Origin: Apiotrichum sp. Y4204
Lineage: Eukaryota > Basidiomycota > Tremellomycetes > Trichosporonales > Trichosporonaceae
Direction of reading: 5' to 3'
DNA: 64,000 nt
Assembly: GCA_025531455.1 (NCBI GenBank)
Contig: JAMYHL010000041.1
Coordinates: 1-64,000, forward strand
The position numbers and the translations under genes were made by a program. Positions 33,353 through 46,401 of the stretch are shown here, piece after piece. Below the pieces are notes generated by a model, which was given only the letters and a program-made list of their open reading frames with translations, searched no databases and was not told the DNA's origin. Positions within the stretch are counted from its first letter, which is position 1, and the number at the start of each line of letters is the position of its first letter.

Positions 33353-36300
33353 TCAAATCCTTTGCTGGACCATTGCCCATCCTCGGTCGACAACGTGGCC
33401 GACTCTCGATGCCACCCCGCGGTTATCTCTGTTGTTGACGTCCTGGTCGAGACGGTCGACAACGAGCGCAAATAGAGACCGTTCCCTACCGAGGGTTAGG
33501 CAGAAAGCGGACTTGGCAAGACTGGCGTGAGCTTCGCATGCGCTTGAGATCTCACAATGAGAATGTCTTTCTGGGTAGCGCAAAGTGCTCGGCTGTAGAA
33601 CCTCGTCGTGCGTGACGCACCCGAGCCCGGCCTGCGCTGTACGTGTACTCGACCGCCTGACACAACCAAGAGTACAGCAGCAGCGAGCGACGCGCATCCA
33701 GCTGACTACCCGCAAAATAGTATGGTATCTTCAGGGCTGTGTGAGCAAAGTTGATGAAAACATTCAGGTAGATGGTGTCGTGTAGGTTGTGGTCCGTGTC
33801 AAGCTGAATGTTAGTTGCGTGAAGATGTCGCCACCCACATAGGCTACGTGGTTGCGATTCTCCAGCTGTCTAATTCTGTTAGCCTCCCGAATGGACGTGC
33901 TGCTCACCGGCTCAGCCAGCCGACAAAGTTCTCCCCTCTATTGCGATTCGTACGGAGCGCAAAGGACTGTCGCGCTTCTAAGGCTGTCAGTGTCTGCGAT
34001 ACACCGCCATCTCACGCCCTGCCATCAAACGGTCGAGGTCGATGCTGAAGTCGAGCGTTCGCGTGTCAATGAGGAAGCCGCAGTATGGGAAGTCTGCAAT
34101 CAGTCTCCTGATATCGCTTGCACAACTTACAGCAACTTCCATTAGGCGTGACCCCTGCCACAGGAGCGGCTTGACCACCAGATGACAGTTCAAACGAAAG
34201 CAGTGTCTTTGACGCCGCGACAAACGCCCCGTACTCGGGGAACCCTTGAGACATTGTGTGGACAAAACGTCGAGCCGCGTTGTAATCATCTGTGATGAGA
34301 AGGAAATCGTCGATATATCGCAAGAGGCGCTATTGGTTAGCTCAATGTATGCAATGCTACCTACCGTTCCGGGACGGCGAGTCCAGGGAAGGTATTCTGC
34401 CTCCATGAAAGAGTAGAAGAAGGAACACAACAGGCTGCTGATCTTAGACCCTTGAGGGATACCGGTCTTTTGACGATAATACTTGTCGCCCACCTGAAGT
34501 GTCAGTACGGTAAGCATTCGAGACTCACCTTCCACACGTTCTGTTGAATGTGGGTGCGAAGAAGATCCATACACGCTGTGCGACTAATCTCCTGTGGTCG
34601 ACACTGGATGTCAATACAAATTCAATGGAGGGGTCATACCAGATCGACAACAACTGCGTTGCGAAGTGGCTCAGCCAGGTCCTTTGCCTTCTGCTCAAAC
34701 TGGAACAGGTTTTGGTCAGCAACGGTGGCCCGCGTCTTGAAGAGGCGTCTCGCCGAGGCTTGCGAGGCCTTGCTTGCGGGAGGCAGGAGGAGGCAGTAGA
34801 GCATAAGACAGTAGTCATGATTCTGATCTTAGCGGTCACGTTAGCCACACCCTCACTCACCTTGTCCAGCAAGGACTCTACGACCTGCAGAACTTTGTCT
34901 TGCTTAATTGTGTCGAATGCCGATTTGATATCCATCTTCACAAAGTATAAACGTGGGCTATCGCTCAGCGTTTGGGTGGTAACAATGGGCACTCACACTT
35001 TGCCATGCTGTCGTAACAGCTCTTGCTTAAGTTCACATACTGGGGCAAAGATTTCATTTGTTCCAAAGAGACACGAGCCCAGGGATGCCCTTTTTCGGTT
35101 CAGATCGTAAGTGACTCGCAACTTCCTTGATACATACTTTCTCGAAAGTCAGAACCTGATGTATTCCCCGCAGCACCTGATTTGCAGAGACAGCCTTCTG
35201 TCCTGGATTACGTGCTTGTTTATCCTTTGCCGTCAGTCCTCCGAGCCAGCAACCAGCCTCACAATGGATCTGCCGAGATTGACGATAGGGCGGAACCCAG
35301 AGGGTTTAGGAATCAGGCGAACAGCACTTGTCCCGAGTGGCCCCTCTGCCATATGATGTTGACCCTAGTTCGTCAGACAACATTTATGACAGTACTCACA
35401 TCATCAAGTTCCTCGAGAAGATCGTTCTGAAGTTTCTCAAGATGAGGCACAACCGCCGTGGACCAGGCCTCATGACTGTAATAAACTGTCTCATAACGAG
35501 TTGCAGCGGTCTCCGTTACATAGAATGAAGCCTGTCTGGTCAGTGTGTCCACAAGTTTGTGCGGGGATTAACTGACCCGTAGGAGGGGAATGAGGAAGTG
35601 TTCAAAGAGCCAGTAGATGATGTGCTCAACCAGCTTTCTTCGTTTCCATGCTTCCTGCGGCGGCACTCTCAATCCTTGGCCGAGTGCGAGCCAAGTAAAG
35701 CCGTTTACAGATATGCCTTGAAGTAAACTGTGGAGATTGATAGGCTCAAACATCTTCGCTCGAACAAGAGTACGAGCGGCTAGGGGTCAGTGAGACAAGT
35801 CTCGAATGGCTCACATCTGGAAACCGCTTGAAAGTTCTTTTCGCCGCCAAGTGTTGATGCGGGCAGTAGAGCTCGCAACACGGAGGTGACGAAGCGACAA
35901 ACCTGGTGTCAATGATAAGTAGGAGCCGTTATCTCACCTGTGCCTGCGGGATAGGTTCCACAGAGGCTGGTGCAGATTCAGTGGTCTCGGCCAACATCGT
36001 GCTCTCATCCATGTTATCAGCAACCAGGGTTCGAGGGTAGGTATCCTGTCATTAGTGCTGACAATGCTTGCAACACACGAGATCAACATCCTCCTATACG
36101 GGTCAGCAGGTTCACTCTTATCACGCCCTACCAATCTCTCCAGACATCTTCGTAGCATGGCTCGGTAATCCATTTTCTGATGCCGAACCACAATCTTATG
36201 TATCACGGGCAGCATCGCCTCCACACGTCCCATATTTCCCTTGACCTGATCCCACGGGGACGCTGAAGGAGGGGCAGAAGAGTTGGCCATACTGGGGAAT

Positions 36301-37246
36301 ATATCCGCCAAAAGCGTCAAGCTTGATTGAACCGATTGGACTGAAAAAGGATCGTCGGTTACCAGGAGCTTGTTTAGGATATCTACAAGTCAGGCGTGAA
36401 TGTCAAAAGCACCTACGTGACTTTGGAAGACCATAGAGGAGCCTTCCCTGCCCGTCTCTCTGCGGTCGGCCATAATAGATTCGCTGTCGAGATATATTGG
36501 CCCCCGCAGCGCTACGATTAGAGCCACACGACCATATCAACAACTTACCTTCCTTTTGTTGGTCGTCTGCGTGCTTGGTCCGGCTCATCCGACTTTCGCT
36601 TTCTGGTGTGCTTCCCCGGATCGTGCATATCGTACACAGGCGGGCCACATATTTGCAGGTAGCAACTGTTTTCCAAGGCCAAAAACAACGAGTTGTGCAA
36701 AAAAAGATGGCGAAAAGCGGCGTCGCCGAGCCTGAGATCAGTTCGCCGAGGCCTCAAGATTCAGTTACCTTGATCGTAAAACTTGCCAGGGTTGGCCTAG
36801 GAGTACCGAACTGGGGCTCCCGACTCTGGGCTTCCGATCTGTATGACAAGAGTCATGAAATCGCGGCAGTCGATTCTAGACAATCAGAGGCCTATAGGAT
36901 AGCGGAGACATACGTTGCAAGCGTTCAGCAAAACATCATTCCGCCCACCGAGGTCATTCAGGATGCAATCAATCGCCTCTTGCTGAGTGCCGCATGCCAC
37001 GTCTTCTGACGGGAGCGGAGTCAAAGAACGAGGAGCACAAATAGTACTGTACAGCAGATGATGATACTCGTCCGGGTCAGAATGATACACCAATTCCTTG
37101 AACGACGCGAGGTAGCTCTTGAGGGGCACAAGCTGTGGGTAGTATTCTGATAATGTCTTGTGACGGAACGACCGAATATCTGCAGTCAAATCTTGCAGAG
37201 GACCTGTTTCCTTTCCCATTTTGACGGTCATGGCTCCCACTTCCAT
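33353..37246 (-). CDS. TERT: telomerase reverse transcriptase (TERT/Est2)
   Basis: The catalytic subunit that extends telomeres using an RNA template. The gene is broken into many exons by short introns, so no single frame exceeds about 200 codons. Motifs appear in order on the minus strand: N-terminal YPQLVPLKSYLASFKEL (~37130); IYYGRPQRDGQGRLLYGLP (~36450); IFP and a helical RNA-binding region (36130-36320); motif T (WLFEHFLIPLL, ~35600); motifs 1/2 VRLIPKPSGFRPIVNLGR (~35310); motif A FVKMDIKSAFDTI (~34925); B' GIPQGSKISSLLCSFF (~34440); C RYIDDFLLIT (~34305) with the catalytic Asp pair; and E CGFLIDTRTLDF (~34060). The C-terminal extension continues through NRGENFVGWLSR and TIYLNVFINFAHTALKIPYY to VVDRGWAMVQQRI at 33353. 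T plus GIPQGS plus motif E distinguish TERT from retroelement enzymes. The start is uncertain; ATG 37246 is the first clear in-frame one. Confidence 0.88.
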
Positions 37247-38833
37247 CGAGTCGAGGGAATCCGAACAGGTGTGAAAGGTACAGACGCCGTTTTCTTTGAT
37301 TTTGACGAGGCTGGCAAAAGGTAAACAAGCAAACAAGGTCAGTCGCGGTGGTGGAGGTCAAAAGTGGAGGCGTCAACGCATAACGCATGCAAGAAAAAAC
37401 AAGTTACGTAATTTTGCCCGCCCCTCCTAGCTCCACACTGCCGTCCGCCTGTTCAGTAGATCAGTAGTATGCTCGCAAGATCGCAAACCTCGTCTTGTCA
37501 TCATTTGCTAGCGCGGCCCGATTCATGTCTTGGCCAGGGTGAAACCCTATCGTACACCGGCCCCTCTGTATCCGTGATCCGTGATCTGCCCCACATCGCT
37601 ATCGTATGTTGAATGTTGAACCTCAGAACCTCATACAGGACGGGGAAAAGGTCGGAGCGCCGACCAGATAAAAGCTGGCGCGCTGGAGACTGGCATCTGG
37701 TTGTGACAGCCCGTCGATGGTCATATTGCATGTTCAATATCCGTGCTAGATCGCGAGACTGTCAGCCAAGAACCCCATTTCACTTTGGATGCGCCTATGA
37801 CATCATTCATTCGGCTCGGAGGGGGTAGTATTTCACTGTTATCGCTGGACCCTGACATTGATTGCCTTGATCCTGCGATCCTGCCTTATTAGAGTCCCAC
37901 GTCGCCAGGCCTCCAGATGCGCAGGAGCACTGCAGCCAATGGATTTGGAGAGTGCTCATGTCGGCGATGGGAAGCGCATGTTTGTTAGTCTGTAGATCTG
38001 CAGATGCTACTCTCACATCTCTCACTGATGGGGATCATGTGGGTCAATTGCCCACTGTCTGTGGCACGTGGGTGTTCTTAGGGGGGAACTCATGAACTCA
38101 ACTCGGGACCCGATGCTTAGCTGAGCGGTGTTGGCATTTGTTGCGTGTGTATCTTCGTTCCACCCCCAAACCAGAGGTTTGTACCAGAGTTCCCTTAACG
38201 ACAAGCTGTGAGCGGGTCTGTGTGACCCGCCCCGATTGGCGGCTTCGGCGTCCTTGCTCGGTGTGGGGCATTCCCGCCGGCTTGCATTCAGGGTTCAAAA
38301 CGCTCGTGACTAGGGACAGAGTGACGACGACCACTGCATAGCTGCATGCCAGTCGACACCTGTGCTATGCGGCCAAGAAGCCAAGGGATAAAATCGCGCT
38401 AGTTGCTATGCGTCAGGCAATCAGGCAGATGAACAGAGGCGACTGTGAGATCGTGAGAGGTACAGAGGCACACGATGATCCACCACGCTGACCCGAAGGA
38501 TGGTTCTGTTGTGGGGCTATGAGAGTGTCCGCGGAGCATGACCCCCCCTCCCTGCTCCCAGAGGATCGAGAGGGACTTGGATGAACGGTCCGAGGCCGCA
38601 AGCCCTACAGTACATGACAAAACAGGCGATGCACTCGGCTAGCATGTTCCATACCCACACCCCCCGCTCTCGTTCCACTCAGGCTCCAACGGCCGAGCAC
38701 CCCCACCAAGTACCCAGTACCCAGTACCCATTCCCATCCTCGCCGTCATCGAACTGATATCTTCCTCGTCACTTCACACCCAATTCTACTTCTGTTTCTC
38801 TTTCGTCCCTATCACTCTCACACATCCACAACA
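37247..38833. other. divergent intergenic region, TERT and DUF89 gene
   Basis: About 1.6 kb between two divergent genes, so it should contain both promoters and possibly the 5' end of TERT. An A tract lies at 37394-37399. Close to the DUF89 gene are C-rich tracts and a 7-bp tandem repeat. No coding sequence is supported. Confidence 0.45.
38710..38730 (+). repeat. 7-bp tandem repeat, three copies
   Basis: Three perfect copies of AGTACCC about 100 bp upstream of the ATG at 38834. It could be a promoter element or just slippage. Confidence 0.6.
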
Positions 38834-40800
38834 ATGTCGAACAAAGACCACCCCTCCGCCAAGGCTCCGCCCAAGATGATGGTAAGTGGCGCACTCCACA
38901 TTGACAGTTATCTTATCGCGACCGTCGCTGACAAATGCCCAGCTCAACGTCGGCAACCTGCCGCCTAAGCAGAAGGCGGAGCCCAACAGGGTGGTGAGTT
39001 TTAATCGACTGTGTGTGTGCAATGCTGATTGAGAAGGGTAGACAGCAGGTGCTATGGAGAGCCAGCTACCTTTCGATTGGTGGATGTCGCTGACATCAAG
39101 ACCAGCCCCCTTGGCCCGCCTACCGTGGCTACCACGAGTACTCGTTCGCTCACGTATGTAGTTGGACATCTTCTCTCAGCGTGCACGTGTGATGACTAAT
39201 ATGTGTAGGCGACTATGGGCGTTCGTCTGCCAACCATCCTGAACAAGGCTATCAACGACGTCTACCACACTATCAACGAGGAATGGGACGAGGAGCGCAT
39301 CGTTGACCTTGTCAACTGTGTCGAGCGCATGCAGCAGCTCATGGACGACCTGCAGAACAACGCTAAGCTCAGGCCAATTGCCGACGACGGTGCGGGCGAT
39401 GTTGCGCTTTGGAACAAGGTATGTACAGGCAGCACTGTAATTCCCGACGGACTCTGACGCTGCAGGAAATCGCCAAGTACTTCCGCGGCAAGGACTTTAT
39501 GAACGCGCCTTGGCTCTTTGCTGAGGCGTACAAGTACCGTCGTCTCAGGGAGTGCTTCTCGCTGTCCAAGTACTGGGTCGACTATGGTGAGTGACCTTTT
39601 CTGCTCTTACGTTGTCGTGAAACCTTTGCTGACCAACACAGATGTCTTCTTCCGCCAGAAGTGCGACACCTTCTCGCGTTCATCTCAGGCCGTTCTCGAG
39701 CTGTCCACCCGCTTCTCGGAGCCTGTGACTTTCGAGGGTTTGAGCGAGGAGGAGAAGAAGAAGAAGGAGCGCCTTCTGTTCCTTGAGCTTACTCAGAGTA
39801 CGTTGCGGTCTCGGGCGGGGCAGACGGTGTTCTCTTGCTAAACGTGCAGTTTGTCTGTGGGGAAACTCGACCGACCTGTCGCTGCTTATTGACATGACTG
39901 AGGAGGACATCAAGAAGCTCCAGTCGACTGGTGGCGAGCACCTTGCGTCGACTGAGAAGAACATTCTGGGCAACAACCTCCACGACCTGGCTGATTATGT
40001 TCTTAGCCTCAAGGGCGGCCGCATCGACTTTGTTCTCGACAACGCCGGATTTGAGCTGTACTGTGACCTTGTCTACGCCGACTGGCTCATTCAGAGCGGC
40101 ATCTGCGACAAGATCATCTTCCACGGCAAGCGCATCCCCTGGTTCGTTAGTGACGTAACGAAGAAGGACTGGAACTGGTGAGTTACAAAACGCGAGGTAG
40201 AGCAGCGTCTCACAACAGGCTGCTTAACACCGCTGTTTACGGCCACCTCTTCGACACCGCGTCGGACGATGAAGTGGAGACTTTGCGCATTATGGGTCGC
40301 CGTTGGAAGGAGTACGAGCGTCAGGGCAAGTGGCAGTACCAGGGTGAGTATAACCAGTCACTATAAGATGGCAACGGCTCACACTCCAGCTCACCCCTTC
40401 TGGAGCACTGGATTCTCGTTCTGGGACCTTAACAACGAGGCGCCCGATCTCTTCCAGTACATCTCCGAGTCTGACCTGCTCATCTTCAAGGGCGACCTCA
40501 ACTTCCGCAAGCTCTCGTACGACTGCCACGTTCCCACTGAGGCGACCTTCATGCAGGCCATTGGGCCGATGGCAACCGATGCGGGCGCGCCCCCCATTTG
40601 CTCGCTGCGTACCATCAAGTCGGACGTCATTGCCGCCATTCCCGAGGAGGTCGCCACCCGCCTCGACGAGGAGGAGCCCGGATGGAAGATCTCCGGCAAG
40701 TATGTGAGTATCAAATTGACGACGTGTGGAACCAGTTGGGGACTTTCCTAACTCTCAGGCACTTGTGCTTCTCTCGCCCGGCGACAAGAACAAGAAGTAA
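38834..40800 (+). CDS. DUF89/ARMT1-type damage-control phosphatase
   Basis: A metal-dependent phosphatase of the DUF89 family (yeast YMR027W, human ARMT1), thought to remove phosphate from damaged sugar-phosphate or phosphometabolites; human ARMT1 was also reported as a protein-glutamate methyltransferase. The ATG at 38834 starts MSNKDHPSAKAPPKMM, and about nine short introns follow, the first after codon 16. Landmarks are PPWPAYRGYHEYSFA, MGVRLPTILNKAINDVYH, the metal-site motif FVLDNAGFELYCDLVYADWL and LLIFKGDLNFRKLSYDC near the C-terminus. The gene ends VLLSPGDKNKK at TAA 40798-40800. The DNAGFE and GDLNFRKL residues expected for catalysis are intact. Cytosolic location is expected, as there is no targeting peptide. 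Confidence 0.93.
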
Positions 40801-41016
40801 AAAGCCCAACAAGGCGCGGTTGTTGCCGACAGCTAGCGACTGTTTGTTATCGTTGATAGTGTTCATTTTGTAGCGATTCCTCATGCAAATCTCAGGATCG
40901 AGTAAGGCTCCAGATTACACTGTTACATCTAACACTATTAAATTACCGAGCCTGTCAATGATGGAGGCATCTTAGTGTACAACTTGGAAATGATAACATA
41001 TTGGGAGGAATGTCGT

Positions 41017-42947
41017 TCATAAGGCCTCTGCGACCGCTGTCACAGCCTGCTTCGCCTTGTCGCGTACGCGTTTCATCTCGAGAAGGGAGGCGTAGCTCCA
41101 TGTCAGATCCCTTGCCCCGCGCTGGCGACCGGTCTTGCGATCAATTTGTTCACTCATTCGGCCGTTCTGAACGGTGCGTGCGGCAGCGACTACGAATGCG
41201 TCGCCCACTTGTCCCAGCCGACGTAATGCGGTAAGAAAACGCGGCTCTCCGACTAATGTCGCGTTGCCGTAGACATCGAAGCCCAGGTCGTGCCAGAATG
41301 CTGAGCATTCACTCATGTCGATGCGGCCAGCACGCGCAAAGTCGAGCTGTGCGGCGTACAGCACGTGAGCGACGGAAAACGTGGCAATGTACCACGGGTT
41401 CCCTCCTGAGAAGCCGATCCCATCGTAGACGTCTCCTTTGTACCGCCCGACGAGCCATCCGTCTACCCATCGCCCGCGGTTGATTGGGTATTTGAAGGAC
41501 AGCACAAAGGCGCGCAGAGTTGCAAGCACAGAGGGTGTAGCCGCGCCCAGTTCAATCTCCGAATCGTTCGTGGTGCCACCGGCATGGATCACAGTAAGCA
41601 GTGTGCCGGCGTCGAGACCTGTGCGGCCGTTGGGTGTGGGAATCGAGGCATTCCAAATACCCCGGCCCTTGGCATACTCGTTGATGCGCTTGGCAACCTC
41701 GCCCGCTTGGAAGGTATAAAACGACGCAGCCTTTGCGTCCCCGAGGCGCCAGGCAAGCCCCGCTCCGGCCTGGAGTGCTCGGCGGGAAAGAGCATCGCCC
41801 CATAGGTGGTAACCGTGGGTTTCCTCCCAAAGATCAAACCCAGTGAAGTGCCACGAGTTTGCGACCTCTTCCAGGTCGTTCTTGATAACGCTGCCTGGGC
41901 GGCGGAGCGACATGGGATCGTAAAGATGCGTCGCGACATAGTTGATATCGGCGACATAGCCGCGATCGAGAAGCCAATGGGCATAAGGAATGAGCGCCAG
42001 AGCGCGGAGGGCCGGTCCGTCGCGTTGAGGCCGCCCCCAGGAGCCGGTGAAAGGGTGGCCAGACGTGGTGAACTTGGGCTCTGAGAGACCACCAGTCCAG
42101 AGATTGCCACTAGGGTTTGCCGCGGATTGAATAACAGCCTGGGCTTCGACATACGAACGTACGACACCCTCCAGGAGCGGATGAGTATGATTATGTCGTG
42201 TGACCTCGCTGGAGATCTCCCAAGGACGATAATACCGGTCAGAGAGGAGCATGGGAAGTAGAGACGAGATGGTGAGTGCGGCATCACGGGTCCAGGTGTA
42301 CTGCAGCGCCGTAAGTCCCCGAACGGCTCTCCTGGCTACGCCACCGCCGCACGTACGTAGTAGTCGGGTTCGTCTGGTCCACCAGTGCTGGGAGAGGCCA
42401 CAACAATGCCGTCCCGAGCTCCGGCCGCGGGACCAATGTTGGCAAGCATCGCCCGAAGCGCTGTATGCGCCTCGGCGCGAATCCAGTCGTCGACACTGGC
42501 CAGACGAGTCGAGACGTTTACCCGGGTGGCGGGATAGTAATACTCGCGTGTGACATGCGGAAGTTGACTGACGACGTACGCCGCACAGAGGATGAGAGTC
42601 AACACCTGGAGGACGCGGGTCGAGGTAGCGGTCCATCGGTCTTTGCAGAGGTCGCTTTCGCCACCAGCTGGTTCATTGTGCGGTGGCTTCTCAATGAAGC
42701 CAGCCTTGAAGGTTGGCGGGGGCAACAGCTTGGCTTTCTCAGAGACAGGCGACCGCATTGCCGGCTGTACTCTGAACGGTAGGGGTTTGCTGGGTTGGCG
42801 CGTCTCGTCGTTGTATGGAACAGAACGGGCGGCGATGAGAGCACGTAGGTAGGGCGGCGTTCGTGGAGGTGGAGGTGGTGGGGCTGTACGGTGGTTAGTA
42901 CTCGTATATCTAACACGCGAGATGGGTTGTTCAGAACCACAAGTCAT
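41017..42947 (-). CDS. membrane-anchored GH15 glucoamylase
   Basis: A glucan 1,4-alpha-glucosidase releasing glucose from non-reducing ends of starch or glycogen. Two exons, 42357-42947 and 41017-42300 (intron 56 bp), give 624 residues. The N-terminus is Pro/Arg-rich, with a single hydrophobic segment near residue 105 (VLQVLTLILCAAYVVS), so a type II membrane protein facing lumen or outside is likely. The GH15 domain runs from about residue 140: YYYTWTRDAALT, GFDLWEETHGYHLWGD with the general acid Glu near 356, PWYIATFSVAHVLYAA, and SEQIDRKTGRQRGARDLTWS with the general base Glu. No starch-binding CBM20 is seen. A possible intron (GTGTTAG..TACTAAC..ACAG) near 42888-42919 makes the exact start uncertain. 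Confidence 0.88.
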
Positions 42948-44564
42948 GAATCGATGTCAATGGGCAAGTGGAAACAGGAGCTCGGGAGGCGATCCCGCAT
43001 GGATTGTGGCGTGACAGACGTGCAAGACGTTGTGTCAAGTGGAAGAAACTGACCCCCTCAGGTTCAGGCTCCAGTCACTCGAGGTCTGTAACTCACACAT
43101 GTGATTCTCAAAGTCGTCAACCATGATCCAGAAGCGCGGTCGCGGTCGCCTGGAGCGATGCGACGGAATGCACGACATGGTGAGTGGCGGGGAAACGCTG
43201 GCAGTGGTGGGGAACAGTGGTGGAGGGCTCTTTGGGGTTGGGATCTTGGTGGCGATGTGGTATGGATGTTCAGTGGGGCTGTGGCGCGACGAAGCCAGAT
43301 AAAAGATGGGACATGGAGCACGGCCGGTGCAGTCCTAATAATGTCTGAACAGAGTCCTCAGCAACTTTGTTGTGCATCGAGGTAGCCTGAGCAGGACATG
43401 TGTCTCTCCAGCTTGTGGATTGTGGATCGTGGAGAGAGAACCCAGAAGGCGAGTGTGTGGTGTGCACGGCAGTTTGAGACCGTCTCAGGGAACACTGGTG
43501 GCTGAAGTAGGGAGGAGGGTGGTTCGGTCCGTTTTATCTTCAGTCCGACATAATCGGTTCTCTGTGGCGCTGGCAGGCAGAAATCAAGATGAAAGACCAA
43601 TGTATCAGGCGCGGAGAGTATGTGAGGTACCAGAAGACACAGACAGTCGATGTGGTCGGGGATCGAGGAACCTCGTCACCTACATCGAAATGCCAGCCTC
43701 GATCAGCCCTCGTCTGCCAAAGCACGGGACTCCACGACCACTACAAACAGTGTACGACATGCCACAGCATAGCCGTGGCCCATGACAGGCCGCGGCTTTT
43801 GCTCCTATGATGCCATGAGGCCATGGATAGTGCAGTCGAATGCAGTTGTCATGTGTGCGTGTCCTGCACATCCACATTCACATGATCCCACACCACAAGG
43901 AGGGATCGGACCACGCCCAGATAAAGGCACTGACTGTGGAGTTGTCGGAGCAGAGTGGGGCCGCACGGCTGTCGTACCAGACCTGGTCGTGGCGATCGCC
44001 CATTTCAACGGTGACTTCTAAGCTCCAGGTCCCCTGGCCCCCTGGCCGCAGGCCCGCGGCGTATGGAGTGCCGCACAGACCAGGCATGAGGGAAAGCTGT
44101 GGTGAATATATGCAACTAGTTGTTCACTTCAGTCGGCACTGGCGCACTGGCACTGCATGCCACTGTAGCACAGCAGCTAGCAGCCCAACATCAGACTAGT
44201 TCTGGCAGACGAAACGATGGCTAATGTAACTCTCCGCCGCAGAGCCGTGATCTTCGGATTCCCACCTGCAGAGATCTCCGTCGCGGATCCTCTGACGATC
44301 AAGATCTCCGCCTGCTCCGCACGTCGATCCTAATCTGTCGTATTCATATGTGCATATGTGTCCTTCTTGTCATGCTGCTCCAGGCCTCAAAGGCTGACGG
44401 GCGTCGTGTGCGCCTGGGCGCGAGTCTAGCTCACTTATCCTGCAGGCGCAGCTTTGACAACATCCCACACCCTCACCAACCCAGTTGTTCCTCGATGCAC
44501 ATGTGCCACCTGTGCAGTCCGGAACCGATGCATGATACACGTCTAGCTATTCTCTGCTGCCGTT
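42948..44564. other. intergenic region, no supported gene
   Basis: About 1.6 kb between the glucoamylase start and the 3' end of the E1-alpha gene. Open frames at 43101-43385 and 43372-43785 (+) are Arg/Cys/Trp-rich and look accidental. I see no RNA gene. Confidence 0.45.
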
Positions 44565-46401
44565 CTACTTTGACGCCGAGGACGCCGAGTCCATGACGTC
44601 CTCACCCTCCTCGACGAAGCGCTTGAGCTCCTTCCTCCACGGCTCCCATGCGCCGCCATACTTCTTCAGAAGGCTTCCAAGCTCCGAACGCTGCTCAATA
44701 ATCACCTCCGGCAGAGGTCCCTCGTCAGTGACGGCCCAGACGTCATTGAACATCTCGCCGAGCTTAGGCTTGGGGAGCTTCTCAGAGCGGCTGAACGTGC
44801 GCAGCACCTCCTTCTTGTAGGCAGCAGCCATCTCCTTCTCCTCAGCCTCCGTCCACCAGCCCTGCGACACGAGCCATGCACGGTAGCGCGAGATAGGGTT
44901 GTCTGTTGTGTCAGAAGAAGACTACTGTTGATCTTGTCCGCTCGCAACTCACCAACGACGGTCCACTCCTTGACCTCCTCAATGGGGCGGTATGCGCTCG
45001 AGTCGTCTGATGTCGAGTGGTGTCCGACACGGTAGGTCATTGCCTCCACGAGAACGCCCTTCTTGCCCTCGACAGCGCGGCGGCGCGCCTCGCGGGTCGC
45101 CGCGAGGACGGCGAGAGCATCGTTACCGTCGACACGGATAGTGTCCAGGCCGTACGCCGGGCCACGGGACGCGATACCGTCTCCTGCGTACTGGTCGATG
45201 ACGGGAGTGGAAATGGCGAAACCGTTGTTGCGGCAGAACCAGATGCAGGGACCACCAAGAACGGCGTTCATGTTGAGAGCGGCGTGGAAGTCACCCTCGG
45301 ACGCAGCACCGTCACCGAAGTAGCATATGACACAGTCACCCTGCCGGGACTCGTCCGCCTTGAGCGCGTACGCCGCACCCGCGGCCTGAGGAAGCTGGGT
45401 CGCGAGGGGCGACGTGATAGTGTGGAAGCCGAGATCAGGGGCGGTGTAGTGGACTGGCATCATGCGACCCTTGCTGCTGTCGTCGTCGATGTTGCCAAAG
45501 CACTGGCCCATCATACGCGAGAGCGACATTCCGCGGTAAAGGAGCGCAGCCTGCTCACGCTGTCATGTTAGCGAGTGATATATGTCCAGCAACCTACGTA
45601 TTGACCGAAAATTTCGTCCGACGAGTGCATGGCAGCTGCACTTCCCACAACAGCGGCCTCCTCTCCGGCACACTGCATGTAGAACGAGATACGGCCCTGG
45701 CGCTGCGACTGGTAAAGGACGTTGTCCACCACGGGGATGAGGGCCATGGACTTGTAACTGTGGGTCAGAGTCAGAACAGTGATAGGTTAAAGGGGCAGTC
45801 ACCCCCAGCTGTGACATACATCTTGAGCGCCTCCTCCTTGGTGATCAGAGGCACCTTGCCTCCGCGCACAACGCGTCCCTCCTCGTCAAGAACACGGTAG
45901 GTGGGAATGGTCTGAGGTCGATGTCAGTACGGCTTGCCAAGATGATCTTCCCGTCGTCCTCAACCCACCTTGGCGACGGCATTGAAGAAGCCCTGCTCGG
46001 CAGTCCACCACGACTCGTGAGCACCACGCCTCAGCGGGCTCGACATGCGGCCGGCGCGCGCGGCACGCTCTGCCTGCGACTCGGGCACGTACACCAGCGA
46101 GCTGGGGTCACGGGGACGGTCAACATTCGGGTCGTCCATGGAGCTCAGCATGAGCTTGTTCAGCGCCGGGACGGGCGTGAAGTGCGGCAGCGGGGTGGGC
46201 TTGCCGATCGGCGCACCGGCCGTGGTGTGGTGCACGACCGGAAGGTTGGGCGGGGGGCCCGTGATCTGGAGAGTCAATATCGATACGAGGACAACGGCCC
46301 CGAAGCCGCTGAACATCTCCGGGACGCCTGCTACTCACAAGAGACCTCTCACCGCGGGGTGCGGTCGTCACCACGCGGGGGATGCGAACTCGGCGAAGCA
46401 T
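44565..46401 (-). CDS. BCKDHA: 2-oxoisovalerate dehydrogenase E1 component, alpha subunit
   Basis: The thiamine-pyrophosphate-dependent decarboxylase subunit of the mitochondrial branched-chain 2-oxoacid dehydrogenase complex (Leu, Ile and Val catabolism). It starts [20 protein letters not shown], an Arg-rich mitochondrial presequence. Introns occur near 46270-46335, 45912-45968, 45760-45820, 45556-45600 and 44903-44953. Landmarks are [20 protein letters not shown], the substrate region [12 protein letters not shown], the TPP/Mg motif [19 protein letters not shown], and the phosphorylation loop [16 protein letters not shown], essentially identical to the animal enzyme, where a kinase inactivates it by Ser phosphorylation. 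The C-terminal helices end [11 protein letters not shown]. All active-site motifs are present. Confidence 0.95.

Noticed and set aside
33987..34992. Retrotransposon or group II intron reverse transcriptase
   Set aside because: The presence of motif T, GIPQGS, RYIDDFLLIT, CGFLIDTRTL and a telomerase-like N- and C-terminus fits TERT; no integrase, RNase H, gag or long terminal repeats are nearby.
36497..37009. 170-codon plus-strand frame
   Set aside because: It lies antisense to TERT exons whose motifs are diagnostic; it is a shadow frame.
43372..43785. 137-codon plus-strand frame
   Set aside because: Arg/Cys/Val-rich sequence with no motif, no promoter signal and open alternative frames.
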